Below are positions 24,401 through 34,574 of a DNA stretch of 64,000 nt, in pieces. The stretch's first letter is position 1; each line of letters starts with the position of its first letter. A program made the translations under genes and the position numbers. Source of the DNA: Amyelois transitella (Eukaryota; Arthropoda; Insecta; Lepidoptera; Pyralidae); contig NC_083516.1 of assembly GCF_032362555.1 (NCBI RefSeq), positions 10,255,001-10,319,000 on the forward strand. Reading direction: 5' to 3'. Below the pieces are notes generated by a model. That model did no database searches. It saw only the letters and a list, made by a program, of their open reading frames with translations, and was not told the DNA's origin.

Positions 24401-27400
24401 ATCATTAATATAATCATCCGTGCTGTAATAGGCTTTCCTACAAAGCTCAACTTTAATATACTGTTTGAATTTTCTGTCATTCATTTCAAGAACACTTTTT
24501 GGTAATTTATTATAAAATCTTATACAATTAATCAGAAATGATTTCCCTACCTTAGCCAGCCGATGTGCTGGGATCGACAACTTGTAATTGTTCCGCAGTG
24601 ATCTACTAGTACATTCACCTACTTTTTTGAAAGAGTCTAAGTTTTTCCTAACATGCATGATGTTATCGAATATGTATTGGGAGGGCAAAGTTAAAATATT
24701 TAGCTTTTTGAAAAAATCTCTAAGGGAATCTCTTTGTTTAAGACCGTAGATATATCGAATTGCCCTTTTTTGTAAAATGAAAATAGTTTGTATGTCTGCT
24801 GCTGATCCCCAAAGCAGTAGACCATATGACATTAAACTATGAAAATAACTAAAATATACTAGCTTAGCAGTTGCCACATCCGTCAAATGCCTAATACGAC
24901 GAATAGCGTATGCTGCAGAACTAAGCCTTTTAGAAAGTTTTAAAATGTGAGCATGCCATTTCAAATTTGAATCTAATGTTATTCCTAAGAAAGTAGTACT
25001 ATCAACAAAATCTAATCTTTTACTACTTATACTAATATCCACATTTGCCTGCCGCACATTGGGAAGTGTAAACTTAATGCATTGGGTCTTATTTGCATTT
25101 AACAGTAAGTTGTTGATTGTAAACCAGTTAGAGATGGCGGCTAAAGTGCTATTCACATCATCACAGATTTCGCTACGGCGGTTCATTTTAAAAATTAGTG
25201 ACGTATCATCTGCAAACAACACGATGCCAGTCTGTTTCTCAATCATGCAAGGCAGGTCGTTGATATATATCAGAAAGAGAAAAGGTCCCAAAATGGAACC
25301 TTGCGGTACCCCAATTTTTACCGTCGCTCCTTTCGATTTTGTATTATTTAAATCTACCGTCTGTAATCTATTACTAAGATATGATTTAATTAGTTCAACG
25401 GCAGCAGTATCGAACCCGTAATGAGCGAGCTTGAGCAGAAGAGTTCTATGATCTACGCAATCAAATGCTTTGGTCAGATCGCAAAACACTCCGATGGCAT
25501 CCTGTGAGTCTTCCCATGCATTGAGAATATGAGTGACAAGAGCCACACCTGCATCTGTTGTACATTTCCCCTCAGTAAAGCCGTATTGCTGACTATGAAA
25601 TAATTTATTAGACTTAAAGTAACGCTGCATTTGATTAAGCATGATTCTCTCGAACACCTTGCTCAAAATTGGTAAAATTGAGATTGGTCTATAATTACCA
25701 GGATCTGATTTTTCACCTTTCTTGAATAATGGAATTAGTTTACTATACTTCATTAAATTTGGAAATATCCCTTGGTCAACACAATTATTGAATATATATG
25801 CTAAGTCCCCAGCTATAATATTTATAATATGACATATCACAACAGCCGACATACCCCAATAATCCTCAGACTTTTTCAGATTAAGTTCTTTAAAGGTATT
25901 AATAATGTCAGTAGGGTCAATATTTAAGAATTTAAATTTGGAACTGCAAATGCTGACATTATTTTTAAGTAGTATTTCAGCTTCATTAGGGCATGAGTCA
26001 ATATTAGAAGTTAATTCCAACGGTATATTTGTAAAAAAATGTTCAAATAAATTTACTATTTCTGTTGTAGAGGTAATTTTCCTATCATTAAATTTAATTT
26101 CATTAATATTTTCTTTAAAATTACTTCTACCAGTTTCCTTGTTTATAACACTCCAGGTTTCCTTTGTTTTGTTAGGAGCATTACTTATTTTGTTTTTAAT
26201 GAACAAAGATTTTGCATGTAGACATACTTTTTTGAAAATTTTTGAATAATTCCTAACATGGTCTACGAAGCCGCTTTCAAATCGATACTGTTTTTGGGCA
26301 TATAAATCGTACAAAGTCTTTCTACTTTTGTAGATGCCAACAGTAGCCCATTCATTGAATTTAAAGTTATTATTGCATTTCCGTTTCTTTTGTATAAATG
26401 TTTTAGAGTACGCGTCTGAAATGGTAGTAAATAACTTATTATAATGACCATTAGGATCGCTGCCCGTGTAAGTTACTGCGCAAATTTTATTCTCTAAAGA
26501 ACTTGTAAATTTATTGATTTTATGGGCTGTGATAGGTCTGCACATAATTAATCCATCACATGTACTATGTTTAGTGGAAAAGGTAACTAATTGACCGCAG
26601 TGGTCAGAGGGTAATTTACTAAATACATTTTTATTATTTGGTTTTTGTTCACTAAAAACATTATCAATACATTTAGCAGATGTGGCAGTGAAGCGGGTTG
26701 GTTCCAAGAAGGCATTATCTAAGTTAAAACATTTAAATAGGTTAAGAAACTGTATTGTCACTGTGGAGCTAACTAATATGTCAATGTTAAAATCACCGCA
26801 AACAATTACTTTCTTATTACTTTTTGTAGCTACTATTAGAACTTCCTCCATTACATTCAGGAAATCCATAATACTACTGTTGGGTGGACTATAAATACAA
26901 ATAACAATGTGTTCCTCAAGCTCGGCACAAGATACCTCAACACAGCGCTCAAGAGAAAGTCTGACTATGTCATGGCGCTCCTTACAGCGATGACCATTTT
27001 TAACATATATTACAGAACCGCCTCTGATTGCAGACCCTCTCCTGAAGCAGCTCACCGCATTAAAATTGTTAAGACTGGGCATCAGCTCACCCTCCAAGAT
27101 CCAATGCTCAGTCAAACACACCATATTAACATCCATTTTTTCATTAAATAGATCAATAATAAGTTCTTTGCCAGGAAGGCCCTGTATATTTTGGTGTACA
27201 ATTTTTAATTCATTTGTCCTTCCTTTTGTCCTGTAGGTATATATTATAAAATATAGTATCGTTGAGTTAGTATCTCGTAACACAAGTTTCGAACTTACTT
27301 CGAGGCTAACTCAATCTGTGTAATTTGTCCCGTATATATTTATTTATTTATTTATCTGTTTCGTAGGCAACACGTTGTACCTGTTCGAGTGTGGAAATCC

Positions 27401-30400
27401 CCGGCCTGTGTGGAGCTGAGAATAAGTGCACAAAAAACAAGCAGTCACAGAATGTTGACGCCCATATCTAGCAGAGAAAGATGACTATCTGTCTATCTTA
27501 TTAATTAAATATTTCTATCTGAAAGCTGTGTTTTATTTAATTACATGCATATAAACACGTCTCCAACCCTTACGGGCTTAAGATTTAAATAGTGATAGGT
27601 GGCTAGTCCGTCGTCTAAGAATACCAAGTTTGTTAACCTATCCCTTAGCCGCCCTTTACGATATCCATGAGAAATGGAGTGTATGGTCCTATTCTAAAAG
27701 TTATACTTTTAATTATTATAATGAACAATATCTTATCCTAGCCAATTGTATAATTAAGCCATCGTGACAAGTGGAAAGATGTAGTCTCTGCCTAACCCTA
27801 TGGGATAGAGGCGTGATTTATGTATGTTTGTGTACCAATTATCCTGACAGCCGATTGGATTCAAAGGCGAACCCCAGGCTCCTCCCTAAAGAGTTAAAGA
27901 TGTAAACTGGAGTCGTACCAGGTGGAAGAAAAGATGATTGGATCAATTTGGAATTTCAGTATACAAATTGGTACAGTATTTATGTGGGTTCTAAGTTTAT
28001 CCTTGTTGTTCAAAGCAACGTACAAACTTAGGGAAATACATGGCTACTATATAAATGAATTAGGCTCTCAGAGAATTCGTTGGTCAAGCAGCTCTTTCTG
28101 ATCCAATGTAATACACCATAGGATGTATATCAGGAGACTAAGGGACAATATTATTACAGCTACAGCGTCACTTAGGTACACGTTTTTTAAACTACGGAAC
28201 TTTTAACATCTACAAGCAAGACAATGTAAAACTCTACTTTGCAAGGCGATTAATCAATGATCTATAATTCACATCGATTCCTGAAGCACAACATTTAAAA
28301 AAAAATAACACGAACCAACATTACTGACTTAAAAATGTCAAACCTATCATGGTGACATGCCTAGTAAAGTTCACAGCAAAGTAATCAATTAAAAAACAAT
28401 GTTTCGGTTAAAAGGTTAGAAGATAAATTGTATTCAGTGCAGAGGCAGCTGCTGCTGGAGTTTGTGATGCTGGAGTCTCTGTGGGGGTACGCGCGGAAGG
28501 AGACCTTCGAGGTGAGAGTCTAGTCATAACTCTGAAAGAATGCAGAAATATGCTGGAACTTGGTCACAGGCGAATTCCGAGCTCCTAACTTTGGGGAACG
28601 TAATCGGATTGGAGCAAAGAAATAATGGAATATGTGAAAAAAAAACGGGAAAAATTATTCATCCTTGAGGGCTTCAATGATGTCCAAAATAACTATTCCA
28701 CGCGGACGAAGTCGCAGGCACAGTTTATCATAAATATGATCCTCCGTGCTGTAATAGGCCTACCAAATGATGTCTCATACATACCTACATACATACACAT
28801 GGTCACGTCTATATCCCTTGCGGGGTAGACAGAGCCAACAGTCTTGAAAAGACTGAATGGCCACGTTCAGCTACTTGGCTTAATGATAGAATTGAGATTC
28901 AAATAGTGACAGGTTGCTAGCTCATCGCCTAAAAGAGGAATCCCAAGTTTATAAGCCTATCCCTTAGTCGCCTTTTACGACATCCATGGGAAAGAGATGG
29001 AGTGGTCCCATTCTTTTTTGTAATGGTGCCGGGAACCACACGGCACTGATGTCTCATCGCTTCCAATAAACATTAACTCCTCTATCTAACAGCTGGTCGA
29101 GTGGACAAAATGCGGCGAGAGTCTCTTGTCAGTGGTACCCACAGTGCTGTGGGCGGCTGGCTCGGCCGCCCTGGCCCACCGCTTACTGTCAGCGCTGTTC
29201 CGAAGATTCGTGTTCAGACGTGTGCCGTTGTGGGAGGTCATGCTTCAGGTGAAATTAATATAGGCTTCTCCGTAGAATCTTAGCTGGCCAGTTCGACCTA
29301 CTTCAGACTTTGCAAGGTCTTGCTGATTTATTTTGATTTTGTATACGGGACAAATTACACAGATTGAATTAGCCTCGAAGTAAGTTCCAGACTTGTGTTA
29401 CGAGATACTAACTCAACGATACTATATTTTATAATAAATACTTATATAAATAAACGTCCAAATATGAAAATTCAGACCCAGATTCAAGACCCAGGTCAAT
29501 CAGAGAAAGTTCGTTTCTCATCATGCCCTGGCCGGGATTCGAACCCGGGACCTCCGGTGACACAGGCAAACGCACTACCGCTGCGCCATAGAGGCCGTTG
29601 AAAATTAAAAGCCAACTACGGGATAACTAACTTTACATCGGTAAATTATAAATACAAACTCGCTCGCTTACAAGAAGTACATATCGCACCGGCTCGCGCG
29701 TTGTTTAGAGACTGACTTGTTCAATGAGGCGCGCGGGCGGTCCTCGGCGCGGGCGCTGGGAACGGCGGGGTATGGTCGCGGGGGGCGGAGAGTGACGCGA
29801 TGTTTCCCCGGAAGAGCCTATCTAAAATGTTGCCCGCTATAATTTTCATATTTGGACGGTTACTATACCAATTTGGAAGGTACCTTAGCACAAGTGTCAC
29901 CACGTTTCCTCAGAGCGAAAAGCTATTAATATTCTGTTTGATATTAGTCTATACATTTATTAGCATTCATCTCAAGATCTAATAAACGACTTCCTATCAG
30001 TCTTTTTAAGACTCTTGGCTCTGTCTACCCCGCAAGGGATATAGACGTGATTATATGTATGTATGTACTATAAATACATTTCAGAACCTGTTGTTCGTGT
30101 GGATGATAATATACAGCGTTCACTTCTGGTTTGTTCTGGTGAGAATCCTGAAAATGATGGTGGATTACTGGTACCAAGAGGTCAGTATACTTCATTATAT
30201 ATCACCATCAAAAGACAAGGACATTACGAACGTACAGGGTCTAGAGAACAATGGACAATCAAGTGACGGCCTCTGTGGCGCAGCGGTAATACGCTTGTCT
30301 GTGACACCGGAGGTCCCGGGTTCGAATCCCGGTCAGGGCATGATGTGAAACGAACTTTCTCTAATTGGTCTGGGTCTTGGATATTTATCTATATAAGTAT

Positions 30401-32429
30401 TTATTATAAAATATAGTATCGTTGAGTTAGTATCTCGTAACACAAGTTACGAACTTACTTCGAGGCTAACTCAATCTGTGTAATTTGTCCTGTATATAAA
30501 AAAAACCTACTATCATTGGAGAGCCTTGCCTTTACAAACGAGATTTAAGGACACACGAGTGTCTAAAACGTCTTTATTCCTACAGATTACATACCTACAT
30601 ATATTCACGTCTATATCCCTTGCGGGGTATACAATTATAAAAAAACTGAAAGGCCACGCCCAGCTGTCCGGCTCAATGATAGTATTGAGATTCAAATACA
30701 GAAACAATAATTAAGAACGTCCTGGCAAAGGGTCAGGTCAAGAGTACACGAAACCGCCAAACTTTCACGAAGAGACTTATGAATGTGGATGAAGCGAAGG
30801 AAGTATGCAGAGATCATGGCAAGTGGAAAGATGTAGTCTTTGCCTACCCCTCCGGGAAGAAGGCGTGATTTTATGTATGTTTGTATAAATAAATAAATAT
30901 ATACGGGACAAATTACACATATTGAGTTAGCCTCGAAGTAAGTTCGAGACTCGTGTTACGAGAAAGATACTATATTTTATAATACATACTTATATAGACA
31001 AACATCCAAGACCCAGGCCAATCAGAAAAAGTTCTTTTCTCATCGTGCCCTGGCCGGGATTCGAACCCAGGACCTCCGGTGTCACAAACAAGCGTACTAC
31101 CGCTGCGCCACAGAAACCGTCAAAATTGTATGTATGTACACAATAATATATAGAACGGCTTGTTGTCCAGGGTAAAGTGGAAGGCTCTCGACCGCGCTCA
31201 GGTCACCCATGCGATGGACCGACCAAATAAAGTCTGTGATTGGCGGTTCACTTAACGAGTGCAGCAGGATGACTTCCAGCAGGGAGAAATGGCGGGACAT
31301 CGTAAGGCGCACATTGGCGCCCGCCTCCAACACTACATGATGACCACGACCGCTCTGTCAAGAGTGACACTACTAAGAATAACACAATAATAATAATGAT
31401 GTAATATTGATCCTCCAGACTGACGACAGCGTGCCGACACAAGACGAAGCTCGCAAGATGATGCAGCAGTGGTTGATATGGATGTGCGGCGTGGCTCCCC
31501 TGGCCGGGTACCTGCAGTCGAGGCCCCGGGCTGAGACACCGCCGCTCATGATATGGTCAGAGATCGTATGCTATGAACCATTTTGGGTGCCGTGTGGTTC
31601 CCGGCACCAAAACCAAAAAAGAATAGGCCCACTCCATCTCTTCCCCCATGGATGTCGTAAAAGGCGACTAAGGGAGTGGCTTACAAACTTGGGATTCTTT
31701 TTTAGGCGATGGGCTAGCTGTCACTATTTGAATCTCAACTCTATCATTAAGCCAAATAGCTGAGCGTGGCCATTCAGTCTTTTCAAGACTGTTGGCTTTG
31801 TCTACCCCGCAAGGGATATAGACGTGACCATATGTATGTATGTACGTAGCCAAAATCGCTACAAACAGGGTCCACCCTTGATATAAGAAATTACTTTCTG
31901 TCTTCAATAATCGCTTATCAATCGCTCCCATGCTCCGTTTTTCTGGTAAACCGCCCTTTTTTCGTTATCGAGGGAGAAAACCTCGTAACGGACAACCCCG
32001 CGGGTCTTCACCCGGCAGAGTGTGGGACTCCTGGCACCTAATGTACCAGCCTACCCACTAAAACCCCACCGTGTGCCTTTCTTGCCATTTTAAAGGGCAT
32101 CATGGGATCGCAGGCATTTCACCACCACCAAACAAACAGCCTTTTAGATGTAAAATCCCTTTTTATTCACCCTTCTTCTAGCCTTTAGAAGATCCTAACA
32201 TCCCACAGGAGCTCAAAACTCTAAACTTTCCAGGATAACCACCAGTCCCTGGCAGAGAAGGGAGATGGGACCGTATGGGTACTACCTGAACAGACCCCTG
32301 GTCTCCCTGCAGTCCTCCACCGAGGTCCCGGTCAGACAGCACGTCATGGCCCTGCGCAGAGCATTCAGCGACTCCAAGATCGTGATCAAAGAACCAACAA
32401 AGAAGAAGCGGTACTCCAAATCTGTATAG
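18406..32429 (+). CDS. Unrecognised multi-pass membrane protein with two similar halves
   Basis: Exons: 18406-18591, 19735-19830, 20683-20889, 22730-22924, 28443-28511, 29093-29248, 30085-30180, 31419-31555, 32234-32429 (stop TAG 32427-32429). All junctions but the last are phase 0, and the whole reads as one frame of about 445 residues plus a start (possibly 13974-14009). Hydrophobic segments include PTAVFASAAALFLY, LGMLALMIHLWV, ITVCWFLSLCYA, PTVLWAAGSAALA, LLFVWMIIYSVHFWFVL and WLIWMCGVAPLAGYL; the tail is basic (PTKKKRYSKSV). First half: LVRWLSC, V.PT; second half: LVEWTKC, V.PT. In each half the next exon is exactly 32 codons with H.W....R......D. I do not recognise the family. It could be two tandem genes, with an alternative end at 27367-27471. 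Confidence 0.65.
18650..18766 (+). mobile_element. LINE 3' UTR tail
   Basis: GGTTCGACTGGCAGAGAATGCC, TTGTACATTTTCGTGC and ATAAAGTTTAAATAAATAAA; same family as 15040-15405. Confidence 0.7.
19038..19245 (-). mobile_element. T element with internal deletion
   Basis: Tail CATACATATAATCACGTC at the low end, head GGTGCCGGTAACCACACGGCAC at the high end. The region between the Lys-like AATGAAG and the GATTCAAATAGTGACAGG block is lost. Confidence 0.82.
19432..19696 (-). mobile_element. T element, near full length
   Basis: ACATACATATGGTCACGTC to GGTGCCGGGAACCACACGGCAC. The stem-loop head ends 38 bases before exon 19735. Confidence 0.9.
20097..20362 (+). mobile_element. Short dispersed repeat (Z family), full length
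   Basis: CTATACTAAAGTTATAAAGC, GAAGAGTTTGTTTGAACGCG, GGAACTACTGGTTCGAATTG, GGGCTTCAATGATGCCC, ending CCACGCGGACGAAGTTGCAGG. A very common lepidopteran interspersed repeat type; its mobilising partner is unknown to me. Confidence 0.8.
20511..20618 (+). mobile_element. tRNA-derived SINE (S), internally deleted
   Basis: The A-box part (GGCGCCGCGGTAGTAAGCTTG) is fused directly to the 3' part (AATAACACAAGTCTCGAAC). The B box is gone. Confidence 0.8.
21130..21265 (+). mobile_element. LINE (L family) C-terminal remnant
   Basis: TGAATGTGGATGAAGCGAAT-type block then GTCTCTGCCTACTCCTTCGG and GAAAGAGGCGAGATGTCATG; frame broken. Confidence 0.65.
21294..21475 (+). mobile_element. T tail fragment followed by truncated SINE (S)
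   Basis: 21294-21350 is an antisense T tail (ACATACATATAACCACGTC to GCCAACGGTCTTG). From 21359 the SINE 3' half follows (TTTATCTATTAAGTATTTAT, ATTATCTCGTAACACAAG) with a long TATA tail. Confidence 0.75.
21690..21860. other. GC-rich island of unknown role
   Basis: CpG-dense stretch (GAGCGAGCGTCGGTGAGCG, TACGCGCAGCCCGCGCCGACG) in an intron of the membrane-protein gene. A short frame runs through it, but no in-frame acceptor/donor pair makes it an exon. Confidence 0.4.
22193..22500 (-). mobile_element. Two antisense T element fragments in a row
   Basis: Each starts with a CATACATACATAT tail (22198 and 22358) and keeps part of the body. The second ends without its stem-loop head. Confidence 0.75.
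22508..22676 (+). mobile_element. T element, head missing
   Basis: From AGGGATTCTTTTTTTTAGGCG to GACGTGACCATATGTATGTATG. It ends 53 bases before exon 22730. Confidence 0.85.
22942..23007 (+). mobile_element. Z repeat, 5' part only
   Basis: ATCTATACTAGTATTATAAAGC to GAACGCGCTAATCTCGGTG, then directly the head of a T element, which truncates it. Confidence 0.75.
23008..23252 (+). mobile_element. T element
   Basis: Head GTGCCGTGTGGTTCCCGGCA, end CCCCGCAAGGGATATTAAATG. The tail is lost. Confidence 0.85.
23339..23594 (+). mobile_element. T element, near full length
   Basis: Head GTGCCGTGTGGTTCCCGGCA, tail GACGTGACCATATGTATGTATG. Confidence 0.9.
23885..27352 (+). mobile_element. tRNA-derived SINE (S) split by a LINE
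   Basis: The 5' part (23885-24012) ends at GATGTTTATCTATA and the 3' part resumes at about 27236 (ATATTATAAAATATAGTATC). In intact copies these are adjacent. The intervening 3.2 kb is the LINE described next. Confidence 0.85.
24013..27235 (-). mobile_element. Near-intact LINE (CR1/Jockey-like), 5'-truncated
   Basis: On the - strand an uninterrupted 973-codon frame runs 27283 to 24362; roughly its first 16 codons come from the SINE it sits in. Domains in order: endonuclease (LKIVHQNIQGL, LTEHW, VCGDFNID, PSDHCGQ), then reverse transcriptase with NYRPISILPILSKVFER, QYGFTEGKCTTD, FCDLTKAFDCVDH, GVPQGSILGPFLFLIYIND and the catalytic FADD, then a C-terminal tail ending in Ser-stop. The 3' UTR (24013-24361) ends in TTCTA repeats, seen here as GAATAGAATAG. 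ORF1 is absent. The frame is intact, so the insertion looks young. CR1/Jockey placement is by motif impression. Confidence 0.9.
27367..27471 (+). CDS. Possible alternative terminal exon of the membrane-protein gene
   Basis: Acceptor CTGTTTCGTAG followed in phase 0 by 34 codons rich in Cys (ATRCTCSSVE, GLCGAENKC) and TAG. It would follow exon 22730-22924. ATTAAA lies at 27504-27509. If real, the gene splits in two here. A join to 28443 gives a smoother protein, so this is the weaker choice. Confidence 0.3.
   Translation, partial: ATRCTCSSVEIPGLCGAENKCTKNKQSQNVDAHI
27545..27700 (-). mobile_element. T element, degraded
   Basis: AAACACGTCTCCAACCCTTACGG, AGTGATAGGTGGCTAG and CCCTTAGCCGCCCTTTACGA remain. 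Confidence 0.6.
27758..27835 (+). mobile_element. LINE (L family) 3' end
   Basis: GTGACAAGTGGAAAGATGTAG, TCTGCCTAACCC and GGCGTGATTTATGTATG. Confidence 0.65.
28612..28735 (+). mobile_element. Z repeat, 3' part
   Basis: GAGCAAAGAAATAATGGAATATG to CACGCGGACGAAGTCGCAGG. Confidence 0.78.
28777..29046 (-). mobile_element. T element, near full length
   Basis: CATACATACACATGGTCACG tail to GGTGCCGGGAACCACACGGCAC head, 46 bases before exon 29093. Confidence 0.9.
29340..29597 (-). mobile_element. tRNA-derived SINE (S), near full length
   Basis: Antisense; B box seen as GGATTCGAACC at 29535-29545, A box complement CACTACCGCTGCGCCATAGAGG near 29572-29594. Confidence 0.9.
29680..29830. other. GC-rich island of unknown role
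   Basis: About 150 bases dense in CpG (GCGCGCGGGCGGTCC, GGCGCGGGCGCTGGG, GTCGCGGGGGGCGG) inside an intron of an AT-rich region. No exon with sensible splice sites was found. It could be an element promoter or a CpG-rich regulatory region. Confidence 0.45.
29993..30068 (+). mobile_element. T element, 3' end only
   Basis: CTATCAGTCTTTTTAAGACTC to GACGTGATTATATGTATGTATG. It stops 16 bases before exon 30085. Confidence 0.88.
30263..30497 (+). mobile_element. tRNA-derived SINE (S), near full length
   Basis: A box TGGCGCAGCGGTAATACGC, B box GGTTCGAATCC, GTCCTGTATATAAAAAAAA tail. Confidence 0.9.
30590..30704 (-). mobile_element. T element, tail half
   Basis: ACATACCTACATATATTCACG to GATAGTATTGAGATTCAAATA. 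Confidence 0.78.
30715..30885 (+). mobile_element. LINE (L family) C-terminal remnant
   Basis: GACGTCCTGGC..AAGGGTCAGG equivalent of 2543-2572, then ATGAATGTGGATGAAGCGAAGG and AAGGCGTGATTTTATGTATG. The frame is kept over most of its length. Confidence 0.78.
30893..31121 (-). mobile_element. tRNA-derived SINE (S), near full length
   Basis: Antisense; B box GGATTCGAACC near 31055, CTACCGCTGCGCCACAG near 31096. Confidence 0.88.
31588..31847 (+). mobile_element. T element, near full length
   Basis: Head GTGCCGTGTGGTTCCCGGCA begins 32 bases after exon 31419-31555. Tail GACCATATGTATGTATGTACG. Confidence 0.9.
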
Positions 32430-32434
32430 AGCTT

Positions 32435-32440
32435 ATTAAA
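32435..32440 (+). promoter_or_regulatory. Poly(A) signal of the membrane-protein gene
   Basis: ATTAAA 5 bases after the stop codon, followed by GT/T-rich DNA (GTGTTGGCTTTGTTTTATTT). Confidence 0.5.
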
Positions 32441-32514
32441 TTGCAAATTGTGTTGGCTTTGTTTTATTTCACGTATGTAAAAAGTGAGTTTGAGTATGCT
32501 TTAACGACGAGGTT

Positions 32515-32630
32515 GCATGAAGTTATGAATGTGAATGAAGCGGAAAGAAGTACCTATTGAACTGTTTGTGACAAGAGGAGAGTGTAGTCGCTGCCTACTA
32601 CTTCGCTTATGAGGCGTGATATTTATATAC
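32515..32630 (+). mobile_element. LINE (L family) 3' end, degraded
   Basis: AAGTTATGAATGTGAATGAAGC, GAGAGTGTAGTCGCTGCCTAC and GAGGCGTGATATTTATATAC. Confidence 0.65.
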
Positions 32631-32638
32631 CTTGTTAT

Positions 32639-32878
32639 TGTCGTGTGGTTTCCGGCACTTTAGAATATGACTACATCTTTTTCCAATTGATATCTTAAAG
32701 GCAACTAAGGGAATGGGTAAGAACTTGGGATTCTTCTTATGGGGCAGTGGGCTAGCAACCGGTCACTATTTGAATTTCAATTCCATCATGCCATACAGCT
32801 GAACGTGGTCTTTCAGTATTTTGGAGACTGTTTCCTGTGTCTACCTCGCAAGGGATATATAAGTGATTATATGTATGT
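32639..32878 (+). mobile_element. T element, diverged
   Basis: GTCGTGTGGTTTCCGGCACT head, GTGATTATATGTATG tail; many substitutions between. Confidence 0.75.
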
Positions 32879-32899
32879 TAAAAAAGCGCCCATTTGTCA

Positions 32900-33680
32900 A
32901 TGCGTTGCAAAAAAATCAACATTGCGTGAAATGAAATGTCGATTACAGAATCTCTACAAACCACATTATTAAAATATGGAACGTAAGTTTTTTTACATAT
33001 CGAATTTAAAAAAAAAAGTTTTGACTATTTTTCAAAGCATAAATTGCCGAATTCAAAAAACGAACCGCCGAAATTGTCTCCTAGCAACCCGGCAATAAAT
33101 AAATATCGAATGTCGTCAATAGATGTCACTGATCAAATTCCTAATTCGCGCTATGGAGATTCGTTCGTTCGCGTACATAAACCCCGCCGTACATGGCAGC
33201 AGTCATACTAACCTTGCGTAGGGTGTACAGTGATCAGGAAGGCGGTTGCCCCGGGCTGGTCCCGGCCATTGCACTGAGGGTTGGAAGTGGCCAGTCTGTG
33301 ACTATTCCTAATTGGAATACGTCGTGCGCACAATTTTTGGTAGTTGGACTAGCGTTCTGCGCGGTCCATTTAATTACTTAAATAGTTTTGTATGCCGTCA
33401 ATGTGTTTTATCAAAATAGCTATAAATAAATCGTTTATCGCAAATCTCACGGGAACGGAAACAGTGTTGGTTTACTTGTATATTTCACGACTTTTTCACT
33501 TACAGAGTAGAAAAAGGCAAATATCACAAAAATCAAATGATGGACTTATAAAAGAACTAAAGAAAAGATATATTATTCTTGAAATTTCGCTCAACGAGAA
33601 CCAAACATACTTTTATCCCAGAAAAAGTAGTTTCCGTGAAATTAACGTTAAACGGCTGACAAAATAAATATACAAGGTCG
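32900..33680. other. Intergenic stretch with no recognisable feature
   Basis: Frames at 33193-33381 and 33392-33667 are open but resemble nothing I know, lack splice or promoter context and look like chance. The 33050-33200 part is somewhat CpG-rich. Confidence 0.4.
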
Positions 33681-33780
33681 CTTTCGCATAACTGCTAATG
33701 TTTGGAAGTATTTTATTGACGTTACCAGTTTCGAATCTTTATTCTCAAACTTAAGAAATTATTTTATTGCTCTATCAATA

Positions 33781-33895
33781 CGAAGAGAGTTATGAATGTG
33801 GATGAAGCGACGGAAGTATGCAGAGATCGTGGCAAGTGGAAAGATGTAGTCTCTGCCTACCCCTCCGGGAAAAAGGCGTGATTTTATGTAATTTG
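33781..33895 (+). mobile_element. LINE (L family) C-terminal remnant
   Basis: GAGTTATGAATGTGGATGAAGC, GTGGCAAGTGGAAAGATGTAG, CCCCTCCGGG and AAGGCGTGATTTTATG. Confidence 0.78.
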
Positions 33896-33962
33896 TATCA
33901 ATACGATACTCCTTAACAGGCTTTTATAACGTGCAAACAAGTGACCCATATTACACGAATTA

Positions 33963-34090
33963 TTACATACATATAATCACGTCTATATCCCGTGCGGGGT
34001 AGGCAGAGCCAACAGTCTCGAAAAGACTGATACGCCACGTTCAGCTGTTTGGCTTGATGATAGAGTCGAGATTCAAATAGTGACAGTCAT
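33963..34090 (-). mobile_element. T element, tail half
   Basis: TACATACATATAATCACGTC to GATTCAAATAGTGACAG. Confidence 0.82.
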
Positions 34091-34574
34091 ATCCCTATTT
34101 CAGTTTTTCAACCTACCATAATAACTTTACCAAATCATGTTATACTTAAAACATTTACACATTATGATAAATAAATAACTTTAAAAAAGACATCCCATAG
34201 CCCAAAAGAAAATAACCAGTATAAAATAAAAACGTTTATTTACAAGTACTAACCGACGACGCGAAGAGCTGCGCGCGCGCACTGTGTGAGAGAGAAAGAC
34301 ATGAGACACTTTATTTTCTAGAAAAACATAGCTTTTTGATAAAAAAAAATAACACAAATAACCATAATTATTACTCTCTAATGCGTTAGCGTTGACATTA
34401 AAGTTCATTTGCAATGTCTAGACTTAAAACTCCAGCCATATTGAAATGTGAATTTCAATCATCACGCGATGACTTTCTGGCCTGCATTTGGTGATACCTA
34501 ACATAAGACATAGACAACCGCAAATAATATGAATGCCTAACGTTAAAAAAAACATACAATAACTTTTGTAAAAA

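Noticed and set aside
24362-27283. Long frame as a possible host gene
   Set aside because: Endonuclease plus reverse transcriptase motifs and a retrotransposon 3' tail show it is a LINE.
33193-33667. Two neighbouring open frames between the convergent genes
   Set aside because: No recognisable domain, splice sites or promoter; likely chance.
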